Counted from the stretch's first letter, positions 35,208 to 44,893 are shown. The stretch is DNA of 64,000 bases from a bacterium (GCA_028685295.1 JAQUEL010000002.1:1-64000); one strand, 5' to 3'. Made by a program: numbers and translations. The notes: generated from the letters alone by a model not told the origin.

Positions 35208-35735
35208 ATGAAACTGCTTCATGAATATCGTCGGGGCTTCACCCTGATAGAACTTCTCGTTATCCTGGCCGTTATCGCCATGCTGATAGCTATAGTCATG
35301 CCGGTATTCAGCAAGGTTAAGGCTCGATCTCGTCAGACTCAATGTATCTCCAATCTCCATGCCATAGGACAGGCTCTAGCTATATACAGAATTGATTTCA
35401 AGGGGTATCCTCCAAGAAACAATACGAATTACAACAGCGTAAACGGCTTTTTGGCCCTAGCTGACCCTGATATCTACAGACCTAACCCGCCTTATCTTAA
35501 TGATAAAAAGGCCTTTATCTGCCCTTCTGATGACAATGGCAGCACAGTAAGAGATGCGGTTGAAGAGAAGTACTCCTCGTATTCCTACGATCCCAATTAT
35601 CCAGGTTTATTTACTTCTCTGACATACAACAAAGATGTAGGCGGCAACACTCCGGCAGCTCTATGCCCTAAATCCAGGCATGGCGTAGTGATTGAACTGA
35701 AAGTAAATGGAGAAGTCATTCTTAATAGAGAGTAA
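35208..35735 (+). CDS. Pseudopilin with prepilin-type cleavage site (type II secretion/type IV pilus-like)
   Basis: The 175-residue protein has the class III signal peptide: cleavage is expected between Gly10 and Phe11 in [10 protein letters not shown], with Glu5 of the mature protein (Glu15) present, followed by the hydrophobic helix (about 12-33). Next comes KARSRQTQCISNLHAIGQAL, the linker typical of DUF1559/T2SS-G-like pseudopilins, and a small C-terminal domain with two Cys that may form a disulfide. AGGAGGAG precedes the ATG. It stands alone on the plus strand between leftward genes; no secretion machinery genes are nearby. Confidence 0.85.
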   Translation: MKLLHEYRRGFTLIELLVILAVIAMLIAIVMPVFSKVKARSRQTQCISNLHAIGQALAIYRIDFKGYPPRNNTNYNSVNGFLALADPDIYRPNPPYLNDKKAFICPSDDNGSTVRDAVEEKYSSYSYDPNYPGLFTSLTYNKDVGGNTPAALCPKSRHGVVIELKVNGEVILNRE

Positions 35736-35802
35736 ATAGGAGTTAGGCCTACACTCTTGGCACTACCCTAAGACTCTCGTATATAGATTTATGAGGATGC
35801 GG

Positions 35803-36732
35803 TCAGGTTTGAGCTGCCGCTGCATACTCCCGCTCAAATTTATCACCATCAAACCCCGGGTCATTCTCCGGTATATTCCTGAGCAAGACCTCCCTGCCTC
35901 CGTTTTCCCGGGACAGGCGCCCTGCCAGCATAATTTTAACCGCATGCGTCAGCCTTGATACCGGTGCCAGCCTATTTGCTCCCGTTTCCATATAATCGCA
36001 AATCCTGTCCAACAACGCCCCATACAGCTTTTTATTATCTATTCCAAACTGATGAACCGTTTTAGTCGTCATGACGACCACTTCAAAGGGCTGCCAAAGG
36101 CCATGGCAGGTATTGTAAGCGGCCGTAATACCGTTATCGAAAGTCACAAAAAAAGTTTCACAGACTTTACCGTCGAGACGACCGCGACCGATGAATCTGG
36201 TTGAGAGGGCATCTGCGCCGGCTAAAGCATCTATGGCTTCCACAATATGAATAGCGTAATTGAACTCATCCACCCCGGCCGTTCCGTAAATATTCAGGAC
36301 CTTGCCTCTCTCCTCCTCCGGAATACTCATAAACTCTGTTATTTCGTTGGCATAACGAACCGAGGAACTGCCCAGGACTACTGCTCCACCAGCTACAAGC
36401 TCCTCCAGCTTAAGGCAGTCGCTCAACGATCCCACTATCGGCTTATCTATAAAGACCGGCTTACCGCCGGCCAAAAAGAGCTTTGCCTGGCTCAAGTGCC
36501 TATCCCAGTTACATCCCTGCACAAACCCGATATCGACACAATCCGCCAATTCTTCAATGCTGCTGCATCTCCTTTCCAGCCCATATTTACTGATAAAACC
36601 CTCTACCTCGGCCTCGCTCCGGAAGCCATCGTTGTAGATAGCCGTATAACGGGCTCTCTTGCCTTTCTTCAGATACTCAGCAAAAGTAATCGGGTGAGAA
36701 GTGTCGATATTTATTATTCCTATTTTAATCAT
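35803..36732 (-). CDS. Gfo/Idh/MocA-type oxidoreductase
   Basis: The 309-residue protein starts with IGIINIDTSHPITFAEYL, a less canonical nucleotide-binding loop lacking the second Gly pair, and has the family motif DKPIVGS (Asp in place of the usual Glu of EKP). The C-terminal domain includes YAIHIVEAIDAL with a His in the catalytic-type position. It is probably a dehydrogenase of a sugar derivative. It follows the degenerate amidohydrolase gene with the stop and start codons overlapping by one base, and is the last gene of the catabolic cluster. Confidence 0.8.
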   Translation of the reverse strand: MIKIGIINIDTSHPITFAEYLKKGKRARYTAIYNDGFRSEAEVEGFISKYGLERRCSSIEELADCVDIGFVQGCNWDRHLSQAKLFLAGGKPVFIDKPIVGSLSDCLKLEELVAGGAVVLGSSSVRYANEITEFMSIPEEERGKVLNIYGTAGVDEFNYAIHIVEAIDALAGADALSTRFIGRGRLDGKVCETFFVTFDNGITAAYNTCHGLWQPFEVVVMTTKTVHQFGIDNKKLYGALLDRICDYMETGANRLAPVSRLTHAVKIMLAGRLSRENGGREVLLRNIPENDPGFDGDKFEREYAAAAQT

Positions 36733-37499
36733 TACCTGTCACTCCTAAAGATGTTATTCGCATTATTGAAATATATACGCTCTATTGCATGTCTTGAGAA
36801 CCTTCGAGGGCATAATTTCCTCAGGCCGGCTTCCATATAGAAAAAGGGATAGTTGCTGCCGTACAGGATTTTCTGCGCACCATATTTACCTATTATTTCT
36901 TCCAGCAATCCTTCGCCTTCCAGAAAAGAGGTCGTGACAAAGATATTCTTCCTGCCTGCGGCAAGCAACTCTATCGCTTCATAAGGTAATGGAGCGGAAA
37001 AAACGAAATTAACAGCCGGCCAGGCATCTGCTGTTTGCAGGAGTTCCTCTAACTTCACTTCCCCAAGAAAATCAAAAGAACGCACAGCGGTCCTCTCTTC
37101 AAAGAGATGTAACGGTATGACAATGGGCTGCTGCGTGCTTTGGGCTGTCTGATATATTATTTCCAATAGCGAATCGGACAGACTGTATCGCTGAAAGCGA
37201 TGAAATAATTTGATACCAACGGCTTGATCGATATATCTTTCAATTGCTTTTTCAAGCCCAGGCTGCTGAGGGTTCAAAGCCAGTACAGGCCTTATCTGTG
37301 AAGCGCACCCTTCTGTTTCCTTGAAGAAATGGTAATTCACTTCGAGGTTATCCTCTGCCAGGATGCTTTCCAATGGGGTGGTTAAGCTGTATTCTATACC
37401 GTGACGGCGCATTTCCTCTTGTAATCGGCCTAAGCTGCTTTGAACAGCGCTGTTGTGCTGCCATCGTCCTATGTACAAATCTACGTCAATTATCTTCAT
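36732..37499 (-). CDS. Degenerate amidohydrolase-like protein (metal ligands lost)
   Basis: The 255-residue protein (start at the ATG at 37499, 14 bases inside the end of the preceding gene; a longer frame from 37655 would overlap 170 bases) is a TIM-barrel amidohydrolase_2 homologue of its neighbour. Landmarks align: N-terminal KIIDVDLYIG where family members have DxHxH, VGIKLFHRF, VNFVFSAPLP where HAGG-type His is expected, and ILYGSNYPF where active members have GSDxP. All expected metal ligands are therefore missing. It may be a regulatory or structural partner of the intact amidohydrolase. Neighbouring stop/start overlaps show translational coupling. Confidence 0.72.
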   Translation of the reverse strand: MKIIDVDLYIGRWQHNSAVQSSLGRLQEEMRRHGIEYSLTTPLESILAEDNLEVNYHFFKETEGCASQIRPVLALNPQQPGLEKAIERYIDQAVGIKLFHRFQRYSLSDSLLEIIYQTAQSTQQPIVIPLHLFEERTAVRSFDFLGEVKLEELLQTADAWPAVNFVFSAPLPYEAIELLAAGRKNIFVTTSFLEGEGLLEEIIGKYGAQKILYGSNYPFFYMEAGLRKLCPRRFSRHAIERIYFNNANNIFRSDR

Positions 37500-38256
37500 A
37501 CCTGATAAACCCCTGAAAATTATTTCCCATGATCTGATGTTTAACGGCATCGGGTATATTCGCAGCTGTAATCTTTGCCTGTTGTACGGTATAGCTTCTT
37601 CCCGGAGCATCACTGCCGAAAAGTACTCTTTGGGAGCCCAGTATCGCAACTGCATTCTCTACTACACCGCATTCAGGTACCCCTCCAGAGGTATCGACAT
37701 AGATATTAGGCATAGGCGCAATGGCTTCCAAGCCTTCCCGCCTGTTTCCACCTGCGTGAGCCATAATAATCCTGGCCTGGGGATACTCTATTCCTAAACG
37801 AGCTACATCAAAGGGTTCTGATTCGTCGCTGTAGTTGCCTCTGTTCTTCAGGTAGGAATGCTGCTGTATAAAAAGGTCCCTTTGCATAGCTGCTTCAATA
37901 ACGGGGAAAAGTATAGCGGATGATGCCTTAACGGCTATCCAGAGCTTTATACCGATCATGCCTCTATCATAACATCGCTGCATCTCTTCCCGCCAATCGG
38001 GATTCCTGGGGTTCAGATAACAAAGTCCGTATACCTCTTCAGGAAACTCCTGCATCAGCTTCAAAACATCATCATTAGCTTCTCTTACTTCTTGCGAGGA
38101 TGGATAAGGCAAATACGCTGTTCGGCCCAATGATGAGATAACTATTCTATCTATGCCTGCTTCTCGGGCCCTGATGACGATCTCCTGAGAGCACCTGCTT
38201 CCCAGAAGGGCGTTATGAGATCTGTTGTAGGTATGAACATGAGCATCTATTATCAT
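37486..38256 (-). CDS. Amidohydrolase family protein (amidohydrolase_2)
   Basis: The 256-residue protein has the metal-binding start IIDAHVHTYNR (HxH at residues 5-7), MIGIKLWIAV, IMAHAGGNRREG with a metal-type His, and LFGSDAPGRSY with the catalytic Asp. Members hydrolyse lactones or decarboxylate aromatic or sugar-derived acids. The ATG overlaps the aminotransferase stop by 4 bases (ATGA). In context it probably opens a sugar lactone or similar intermediate. Confidence 0.83.
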   Translation of the reverse strand: MIIDAHVHTYNRSHNALLGSRCSQEIVIRAREAGIDRIVISSLGRTAYLPYPSSQEVREANDDVLKLMQEFPEEVYGLCYLNPRNPDWREEMQRCYDRGMIGIKLWIAVKASSAILFPVIEAAMQRDLFIQQHSYLKNRGNYSDESEPFDVARLGIEYPQARIIMAHAGGNRREGLEAIAPMPNIYVDTSGGVPECGVVENAVAILGSQRVLFGSDAPGRSYTVQQAKITAANIPDAVKHQIMGNNFQGFIRYEDN

Positions 38257-39566
38257 GATCTATATCTCGTAATAATGGATTCCATGGGAGTGCCGATGGC
38301 TGTTATCCTGGCGGACAGGTCTCCCTTTTCCAGAGCCTGGGCTATATTAAAGAAGACTTTATCGGATACGGCCAGGGTTTGCTCAAGGTCTCTTTCATTA
38401 TGGGAGTATGAGATATATATGGGACCGCCTCGCCTGTAAAGAATACCGTTCTCAGCATTATCCTGCAGGAAATACGTCATCAGATCAGCGTTCAGCCGGG
38501 CCTCCTCATAAGTAAAGTTAAAGGCTGTCAGCGGCGGATATCCAATGAAACAACATTTGATATTATAATTCTCAGCCTGCTTGTTCAACCCTTCCATCAG
38601 TCTGGCTCCATAGCTCCACATATGAGCTACTACAGGCTTGGTCCTGTACTCTTCACATGCAGCTGTCAGAGCGGCCAGAGAGAGGGTCTCTCCTCCATAT
38701 GTCGTGCTTATGGAAAGCTCTTCCATGCCTTGCATGATCTCTCTCTTTCCTGTCAGAACGGATATGGGCATGCCGTTGGCTATTCCTTTAGCATAGCAGG
38801 CTAAATCAGGTATGACATTGAAATATTCCTGCGCCCCGCCGTTGGCCATACGAAAACCCGTAACTATCTCATCGAATACCAGAATAGCTTCATAGGCATT
38901 TGCCATCTCTCTGACATATTCAAGATATCCCTCTTTAGCTTTCTCCCAGTAATTGTTAGGGGTCATGACTATAGCGGCCACGGCTCCTTTATTCTCTTCC
39001 AACTTGCTTTTTAAGGATTGGGATGAGGTGAAATCATTGTAACTAAAGGGTATTATCAGGTCACGCTGATCTTGAGGCACACCCTTGTTTAAAGGCTGAG
39101 GCAATTGAGCGCACCACATATCATGCCAGCCGTGATACCCCCAAGACAGTATTTTCTCTCTGCCGGTGTATGCTCTGGCTACGCGTACTGCAGCCGATAC
39201 AGCTTCAGCACCGGTCTTGAAAAAGCGCACCATATCGGCTCCGGGAATCATCTCTATCAACGCTTCTGCGGCCTCTATCTCCAGCGGGTGCGACAGGTTG
39301 AAAATGATGCCGCTTTTCAGTTGCCTGGCGATAGCCTGATCTACGGCAGGGTAGCAATAGCCTAAATTTATCGGCCCCAGGGCCATTATGTAATCGATAT
39401 ACTCTTGTCCATCTGCATCAAAGATATGACTTCCTTTGCCAGAGACGGTAAACATGGGAAAGGCGCCGGGAGCAAAGGCTGATACCCTCTTGCTGCCTGT
39501 CTGTGAAGCGCCGGGAATAATTTCTATCGCTTTTTGATAAAGCTCTTTGGATTTTGTCAGTTGCAT
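38253..39566 (-). CDS. Class III aminotransferase, glutamate-1-semialdehyde aminomutase-like
   Basis: The 437-residue PLP enzyme matches the GSAM/HemL-like group: FFKTGAEAVSAAVRVARAYTG, GYHGWHD (about 143-149), VFDEIVTGFR with Asp232, and YAKGIANGMPIS with Schiff-base Lys260. The setting, between a sugar-binding lipoprotein and amidohydrolases, argues for a catabolic or amino-sugar/amino-acid role instead of tetrapyrrole synthesis. GAGAGG precedes the ATG. It is coupled to the amidohydrolase by a 4-base overlap. Confidence 0.85.
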   Translation of the reverse strand: MQLTKSKELYQKAIEIIPGASQTGSKRVSAFAPGAFPMFTVSGKGSHIFDADGQEYIDYIMALGPINLGYCYPAVDQAIARQLKSGIIFNLSHPLEIEAAEALIEMIPGADMVRFFKTGAEAVSAAVRVARAYTGREKILSWGYHGWHDMWCAQLPQPLNKGVPQDQRDLIIPFSYNDFTSSQSLKSKLEENKGAVAAIVMTPNNYWEKAKEGYLEYVREMANAYEAILVFDEIVTGFRMANGGAQEYFNVIPDLACYAKGIANGMPISVLTGKREIMQGMEELSISTTYGGETLSLAALTAACEEYRTKPVVAHMWSYGARLMEGLNKQAENYNIKCCFIGYPPLTAFNFTYEEARLNADLMTYFLQDNAENGILYRRGGPIYISYSHNERDLEQTLAVSDKVFFNIAQALEKGDLSARITAIGTPMESIITRYRS

Positions 39567-39610
39567 AACAACATACCTCTCAAATTCATTCTTACCAAAA
39601 TATTATTCAA

Positions 39611-39644
39611 CATTGCAAGGGTGTTTGCTTACAGCCTTGCAATG
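39611..39644. repeat. Intercistronic inverted repeat after the solute-binding protein gene
   Basis: CATTGCAAGG (39611-39620) and CCTTGCAATG (39635-39644) are perfect 10-bp inverted repeats around a 14-base loop. It lies between the sugar-binding protein gene and the aminotransferase gene. Such hairpins often stabilise the mRNA of an abundant binding protein and lower downstream expression. No T-run follows on the minus strand. Confidence 0.5.
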
Positions 39645-39667
39645 CATGATCATCATCATCAAGCCAT

Positions 39668-40981
39668 CTAATCTCCAGCATGCTTCTTAAATAAAACCGT
39701 ATTGAACTCCCTTTCAATATTTTTCAGAGCGGAGCTTACATCATCCTTTTCAAGCACTGTTGCTTCAATCTGATTTTTCCAAATACTTCCCAGTTCCTCC
39801 ACATTACGCAAAGAGGGGACAGCACGGGCAAACTTGAGAGATTCGACCACTACTTCCTCCCGGCAGACTGTATCCGGTTTTATGAAGTCCGGAGATTTCA
39901 GCACGGAGATTCTTGCAGGGATCATATTTCTCTTTGCCAGTTCCCGGGCGACCTCTTTGGAACATAAGCGTTTGAGAAGCAGCCAAGCTTCCTTTGGATG
40001 CCCGGTTTTAGATGATATTGTCCAGCATTCTCCCGTATACCTGACAACCCTTTTGCCAAGCCGTGATTTAGGTACAGGAGCGATATCCCAGTCAAGATTT
40101 TTTACCTTGCTGAACTCCGTTAAAGCAACATAAGGAAGGCCTACAAACATGCCTAAATTGCCACCCATAAATAGATCAGCAACAGAATTCTGCTTGGCAT
40201 CCAACAGCTTTTTGGGAGTAACCCTGTACTTGCCGGTAAGGTCCGCCAAAAACTGTATAGCTTCCCCGGCCTGTCTATTATCTACCACACATTTATTCAA
40301 TTTATCATTGAAAACTTCGCCGCCGTTAGACCATATCCAGGCAATATCCTGTGCCCACCAGCCAGGCACAATCGAAATGCCGAACTGATCGATTCTACCA
40401 TCACCATTTGTATCCCGGGTCAGTTTAATGGAGGCTGCAAGCAGATCATCCCAACTCCATCTTTCATCGGGATAGCTTAAAGAGAATTCATCAAACAGGC
40501 GTTTGTTATAGATCAGGACCTCGGGAGCGCCTGTAACGGGAATACCGTACACCTGTTCTTCAGATATGCCCCCTTCGATAAGTCCGAGTTCGTAAATGTC
40601 ATCAAGATCGTATTTCTCTTTATTTATGAACGCTTTTAAATTTAAAAGCACGCCTCTATCTCTGTAATCAGCCAGGCTTTTATTCTGTATATACATTACA
40701 TCAGGCGCCGTTCCTGATGCCATCCGGGTCTGGAGTTTGGCATAGTAATTTGCCACTCCTCTTTCACTCTTAATCCGGATATACGGATAATCCTTTTCGA
40801 ATTTCCGAAAAACGCTCAGATAGTAATCACTTATATGAAGCGGAGCATCGTAATAAACTTCAAGTATGATCTTCTTCCCGGGATCACGACCTGTACAACC
40901 GACAAGCGAGCAGGTTAGCAGACATGTCATTAAGGCCAGGAGGAATAATCCAACCGAGGGTATTCTTCTTCGTTGTGACAT
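39668..40981 (-). CDS. Extracellular solute-binding lipoprotein (ABC sugar-binding, family 1)
   Basis: The 437-residue protein has a lipoprotein signal peptide with lipobox LVGC (Cys near residue 29), followed by the family 1 sugar-binding fold: VYYDAPLHISDYYLSVFRKFEKD, RMASGTAPDVMYIQNKSL, FGISIVPGWWAQDIAWIWSNGGEVFND and GNLGMFVGLPY. It should bind a sugar or oligosaccharide outside the membrane for ABC import. No permease or ATPase gene of an importer is adjacent, so it must work with components encoded elsewhere. AAGGAGAAGG precedes the ATG. It lies downstream of the LamG-GH42-like gene. Confidence 0.9.
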   Translation of the reverse strand: MSQRRRIPSVGLFLLALMTCLLTCSLVGCTGRDPGKKIILEVYYDAPLHISDYYLSVFRKFEKDYPYIRIKSERGVANYYAKLQTRMASGTAPDVMYIQNKSLADYRDRGVLLNLKAFINKEKYDLDDIYELGLIEGGISEEQVYGIPVTGAPEVLIYNKRLFDEFSLSYPDERWSWDDLLAASIKLTRDTNGDGRIDQFGISIVPGWWAQDIAWIWSNGGEVFNDKLNKCVVDNRQAGEAIQFLADLTGKYRVTPKKLLDAKQNSVADLFMGGNLGMFVGLPYVALTEFSKVKNLDWDIAPVPKSRLGKRVVRYTGECWTISSKTGHPKEAWLLLKRLCSKEVARELAKRNMIPARISVLKSPDFIKPDTVCREEVVVESLKFARAVPSLRNVEELGSIWKNQIEATVLEKDDVSSALKNIEREFNTVLFKKHAGD

Positions 40982-41069
40982 TGCCTTCTCCTTAAACAGA
41001 GCTACTGTTTCCCTTTTCTTAAATTCAACTTAGCCGTAGCAGAGACGATAACGGAAGCGACGGTTCCAT

Positions 41070-44000
41070 TTATTCCAGCATCCACAATCCCGTGGAGGCT
41101 GCCGGCAGATCAACTTTGAATTCTTGCACTTTTTTGGCGATATAATCTTTTTTGAATGGGTCATAAATATCGCATTTTTTAGGCAGTTTAATAATTCTCT
41201 CTCCAGCATATCTTGTATGGATTGCCAGCAATCTTTCGCTGGCAAAAACCTGGTCATCACCCTTATCGTATATATGGACACCTGCATATCCGGCTATATT
41301 TCTTAACAAAGAGGAGGGAATATTGGGCACCGCAGACCAGACTGAAGTCCAATCTTTAAATTCCTTGACACAAAGACCTGCTTGTCTGAAAGTCCATACG
41401 GTCGAGCTGGTACTGGCCCCCTCTCCCAGAACGATAGCCTGCTTATCAATACAGGAAAACACCGGCGACAGAGACTGTCTGAGGCCGTACCTTAAATCAG
41501 TGGCCAACCCTTTAGTCATTCTGTGCGCATAGTCAATGAGGTAAACATCCAATCCTTTTTGCAGTTCGACGGCTTTGGCATCCAATATATTATTCTGCTT
41601 TGAGCTTGTATAGTCAGTGGCCCCTCCCGGTAAATCCAAGTGCTTCATTTCCATACCTATAGTATCCGACATGGCCTTTACTGATAACCCGTTATCCGTT
41701 ATATAACCGGGAGCATATATCCATAACAGGACATTGCCGTTTCTCTTTATTCTCTGATCAATAATCTCTCTTACCTTATCAGACAGGTAAAAGGTATTGG
41801 CGAAGATATACAGTTTGTACCGATCGAAAGGAAAGTCCGGGGATGTAAGATCGGTATCAAGATAATCATCAAAGGGAGCCCCTAACCTGGATATGCCTTC
41901 CACGCTCTGGCGAAAGATAAAATCTTCGCATGCGAAGCTGAATTTCTGATAATTGAACGATTTATTGTTGTAAATTACTGCTATCTGGGCGTTATTGCGA
42001 TCATTCTCCAGCAACCGATCCGCTATAGCGGAAAAATTCTTTATCGCCTTGAATATCTCCGGATGATCGAAGGATTTACCCCCGGGACTGCCCATACTAA
42101 ACCAGCAGATACTACTCCCTACACGGGTATGTATGCCGGCAAAGTTGCGTTTGAGAACGCTGATTGTTTCTTCCGGAGTTTTTGCCCAGCCGAAATTATC
42201 CCCTATGGATTCAGCAATTACGTAACTTGGATGGCCCAGAGTGGATGCGCAGGTCCGGCTATCATCCTCCACTATTGCCATTTTGCCATGCAATATGGCG
42301 GAAGGTAAAAGATATTGGGGTTGAAAGACACCACCTGCATGCCTCTCACGATAATTAAATGGAGTAAAGAAGAAATCTATATTTTTATCATATATCAAAC
42401 GCTCAAAAGCGCCGCGCCTTCTGGAAGCTACCAAACCCGCATAAGGCTGATCATGCCACCCAGGATAGTAATTTGCGCCCACCCAAGTACCAACAAGACT
42501 CTCATTATTCGAAGCTTCTTTCATTGCTTTTGCAAAATCAGAAATAACTTCCGCTGCCAATTCATAATACTGTTCGAAAAAATCAGCCACTTTCCTACTC
42601 TTTACCGGGTTATAGAATATGCCGTCATCAGCGGTGAATAGCTCTTCAAAGCCAGGCATAGAAATATTTTTGAAATCCAGCGTATTATCGTTCCAAGCAT
42701 CTCTAAGCAATCCGATATCATTGTTGTACTTATTCGTAATATATCTTGCAAATGCTTTTTGTGCTACCGGGCTATAATCCCAATAATCTCCCCATTCACC
42801 GCCTCCACCGCAAATGATATAACCGATAATTCTGTCGGCAAAGGGGCTTTCCCTCAGATAGCCTACCTGCGCTTTCAGGCACTTGATAGTTTCCTCCCGC
42901 CAAATTTCGGATGCTATAGATCCCCGGTTGCCTTTGGCCATATTAGGCGGCCATACGGCTATATGATCAGGATGCTGCGCAAACCAATCTTTTGTTTTTT
43001 GGACACGGGCAGTTGTATCCAATTGAATAATGAACTTTGCATCGGGAAAAGTCTTGATGATTTCTCTCAAAACCGGGGCATTGAATTTCCCGCCCCAGTA
43101 TTCCTTCTCAAAAAACTCCGGCAATGACCCGTAATTCTTTTGCGCCGGATGAAATGCTCCCGATGAAACACCCCAAAAGAATACGTTAACCCCGCTTGCC
43201 GCCAGATTTTTTATATATTCTTCCTTGCCTTTGTAATTATGTTCTCTATATATACGAATCGATGTAGGCTTATCATTTAAAAACAGCATCGGTACCCCGT
43301 GGCTGCTTTTCACCTGCGCCTTAAGGGGGACAACGGGCAACGACATCTTGGTCGAGTTGCTATCTTCAGCCCGCTGCGGCGAAATCGTTGGTGCGGCAGG
43401 AACTTTTGCAGACGAGTGCATAACCCTGCCGTCATTACCTTTGCCGGAGGTATCTTTATATAATCCTTCCTTTGTCATACCTCCAAAATCAAGATCAAGA
43501 ACTAATCCGTCTCTATTATTTATTGCCCTTTTGCCATTGCGGCGGTTATCAAAGTTCCACGCCACCTCATTTGAATCAATCGCTCTATCATAAATCCTTA
43601 AGGCGGCCATATCTCCTTTTAAGAGCGAGCTTCCCGGGCCTTTTCCTATTACCAGCCGATTCTTATTTTTTATTATCGCTGTATCGGTAAAGGTCTTCCT
43701 TCCTCTTGACACACCATTTATATAAATGGTTGCGGCACCTTTATCATATACAGCGACTATATGGTTATACTGCTTTTCCACTATCCCCGCACTAGACCAA
43801 ATGGCGTTTTTATTGTCGCAGTTGTTTATGCCGAACTTCACCCTTGTGGATCTATACAAGAATAATGCAAAGCCGTCTTCTTTACCCAACGCAGAAACTA
43901 TGACGTTATAGTCATGCTCTCCCAGAGGCTTAAGCCATGCTTCCAGCGTAAATGCATCCGTAATACCCAGTCTATCCAGGGTGCTGCATTCTATATGGAC

Positions 44001-44132
44001 CCTACCGTCAAAATGAAACTCTGTGCCCGCAGGTGTGCCGGCCGTTCCGGCGCATCTGCCTTTACTTGCAAATATCCCCGTAAACACTATATAAACCAGC
44101 GCTATAAGCAAAGCCATTAACCGTTTAGTCAC
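41070..44132 (-). CDS. Exported LamG plus GH42-like glycosidase
   Basis: The protein is about 1020 residues. I choose the GTG at 44132 because GGAGGAG stands 6 bases before it; an upstream ATG at 44153 is possible. After a signal peptide (through GRCAGT) comes a LamG/concanavalin-like domain (about 35-200: FTLEAWLKPLG, YNHIVAVYDKGAATIYING, LKGDMAALRIYDRAI). A TIM-barrel part follows (about 280-650: RIYREHNYKGKEEYIKNLA, GVNVFFWGVSSGAF, IIGYIICGGGGEWGDYWDYS with a Glu in the acid/base-type position, IVEDDSR). A GH42-like trimerisation domain (about 690-870) ends the fold. It is probably a secreted beta-galactosidase-like enzyme. It follows a pseudopilin gene directly. Confidence 0.78.
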   Translation of the reverse strand: MTKRLMALLIALVYIVFTGIFASKGRCAGTAGTPAGTEFHFDGRVHIECSTLDRLGITDAFTLEAWLKPLGEHDYNVIVSALGKEDGFALFLYRSTRVKFGINNCDNKNAIWSSAGIVEKQYNHIVAVYDKGAATIYINGVSRGRKTFTDTAIIKNKNRLVIGKGPGSSLLKGDMAALRIYDRAIDSNEVAWNFDNRRNGKRAINNRDGLVLDLDFGGMTKEGLYKDTSGKGNDGRVMHSSAKVPAAPTISPQRAEDSNSTKMSLPVVPLKAQVKSSHGVPMLFLNDKPTSIRIYREHNYKGKEEYIKNLAASGVNVFFWGVSSGAFHPAQKNYGSLPEFFEKEYWGGKFNAPVLREIIKTFPDAKFIIQLDTTARVQKTKDWFAQHPDHIAVWPPNMAKGNRGSIASEIWREETIKCLKAQVGYLRESPFADRIIGYIICGGGGEWGDYWDYSPVAQKAFARYITNKYNNDIGLLRDAWNDNTLDFKNISMPGFEELFTADDGIFYNPVKSRKVADFFEQYYELAAEVISDFAKAMKEASNNESLVGTWVGANYYPGWHDQPYAGLVASRRRGAFERLIYDKNIDFFFTPFNYRERHAGGVFQPQYLLPSAILHGKMAIVEDDSRTCASTLGHPSYVIAESIGDNFGWAKTPEETISVLKRNFAGIHTRVGSSICWFSMGSPGGKSFDHPEIFKAIKNFSAIADRLLENDRNNAQIAVIYNNKSFNYQKFSFACEDFIFRQSVEGISRLGAPFDDYLDTDLTSPDFPFDRYKLYIFANTFYLSDKVREIIDQRIKRNGNVLLWIYAPGYITDNGLSVKAMSDTIGMEMKHLDLPGGATDYTSSKQNNILDAKAVELQKGLDVYLIDYAHRMTKGLATDLRYGLRQSLSPVFSCIDKQAIVLGEGASTSSTVWTFRQAGLCVKEFKDWTSVWSAVPNIPSSLLRNIAGYAGVHIYDKGDDQVFASERLLAIHTRYAGERIIKLPKKCDIYDPFKKDYIAKKVQEFKVDLPAASTGLWMLE

Positions 44133-44155
44133 AGCAGTCTCCTCCATCCGCATAA

Positions 44156-44854
44156 TTATCTGTGTTTTGATTCATCGAAAATATTTGCTAAATTATCCCC
44201 TATCGAGGCGCGCTGCCATTTCACATGGCCATCGCAGTAGAGAATATTCAAGCCCTCGGAGTGCCTGTTACGCAAGCGCTGGCTTGAAACTTTTTCACCC
44301 AGCACGCCTATACCGGCATTACTGGTGGGATTGCCCCATTCGGATCCCTCCGAATCCGCTACCACGCCTACCTCGCTCGGCTTCATAATCCTGGTCATAT
44401 CATTATACTGCGCCCACTCATTTGTGCCCCCGCTCCAATATGCCCACAGCACCCGAAAATAGAGATAATCCGTGGGAACGATAAGTTGGCTTTCCAGGGA
44501 GGAGCAATCAAAAATAGTGTTCGCATAGCAAGGACTTGCATTTTTATCGTATTTTCCTTTGACTCCGACATATGGAGCCAAAAAATCCGCCCAGTATCTG
44601 CTCTGGCCGGCTGTGCCGAAGGAATTATAAGCCGGTGGAAACCACTCGTCGTAGTCCTGCGCATACATCAACAATCCCTGCCCAATTTGCTTCAGATTAC
44701 TCTGGCAGGTCGTCTGCCTGGCCTTCTCTCTCGATCTACTGAAAACCGGAAAAAGTATGGCGCTAAGGATTGCTATAATAGCTATAACTACTAATAACTC
44801 GATAAGTGTAAATCCTCTTCTTTCCCTGCGACAGCCCTCGTATCTGATAATCAT
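44156..44854 (-). CDS. DUF1559-type pseudopilin
   Basis: The 232-residue protein has a prepilin peptidase site between Gly14 and Phe15 in [19 protein letters not shown], with Glu at mature position 5. It continues with [20 protein letters not shown] and [13 protein letters not shown], and ends with the family H-x-DG motif [14 protein letters not shown]1559 pseudopilins are numerous in Planctomycetes-, Lentisphaerae- and Armatimonadetes-like bacteria and are thought to belong to secretion or pilus structures. CGGAGG precedes the ATG. The LamG-GH42-like gene follows at once, so the pilin and glycosidase are probably one transcript. Confidence 0.9.
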   Translation of the reverse strand: MIIRYEGCRRERRGFTLIELLVVIAIIAILSAILFPVFSRSREKARQTTCQSNLKQIGQGLLMYAQDYDEWFPPAYNSFGTAGQSRYWADFLAPYVGVKGKYDKNASPCYANTIFDCSSLESQLIVPTDYLYFRVLWAYWSGGTNEWAQYNDMTRIMKPSEVGVVADSEGSEWGNPTSNAGIGVLGEKVSSQRLRNRHSEGLNILYCDGHVKWQRASIGDNLANIFDESKHR

Positions 44855-44893
44855 CTTGTACCTCCGATAGCCTTTTAGATTTTTATATCACGC

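Noticed and set aside
37500-37655. Longer N-terminus of the degenerate amidohydrolase
   Set aside because: It would overlap the intact amidohydrolase gene by 170 bases; the ATG at 37499 starts at the usual position of the fold.
38253-39566. Assignment as HemL for tetrapyrrole synthesis
   Set aside because: The fold matches, but the catabolic neighbours and the absence of other hem genes make a heme role unlikely.
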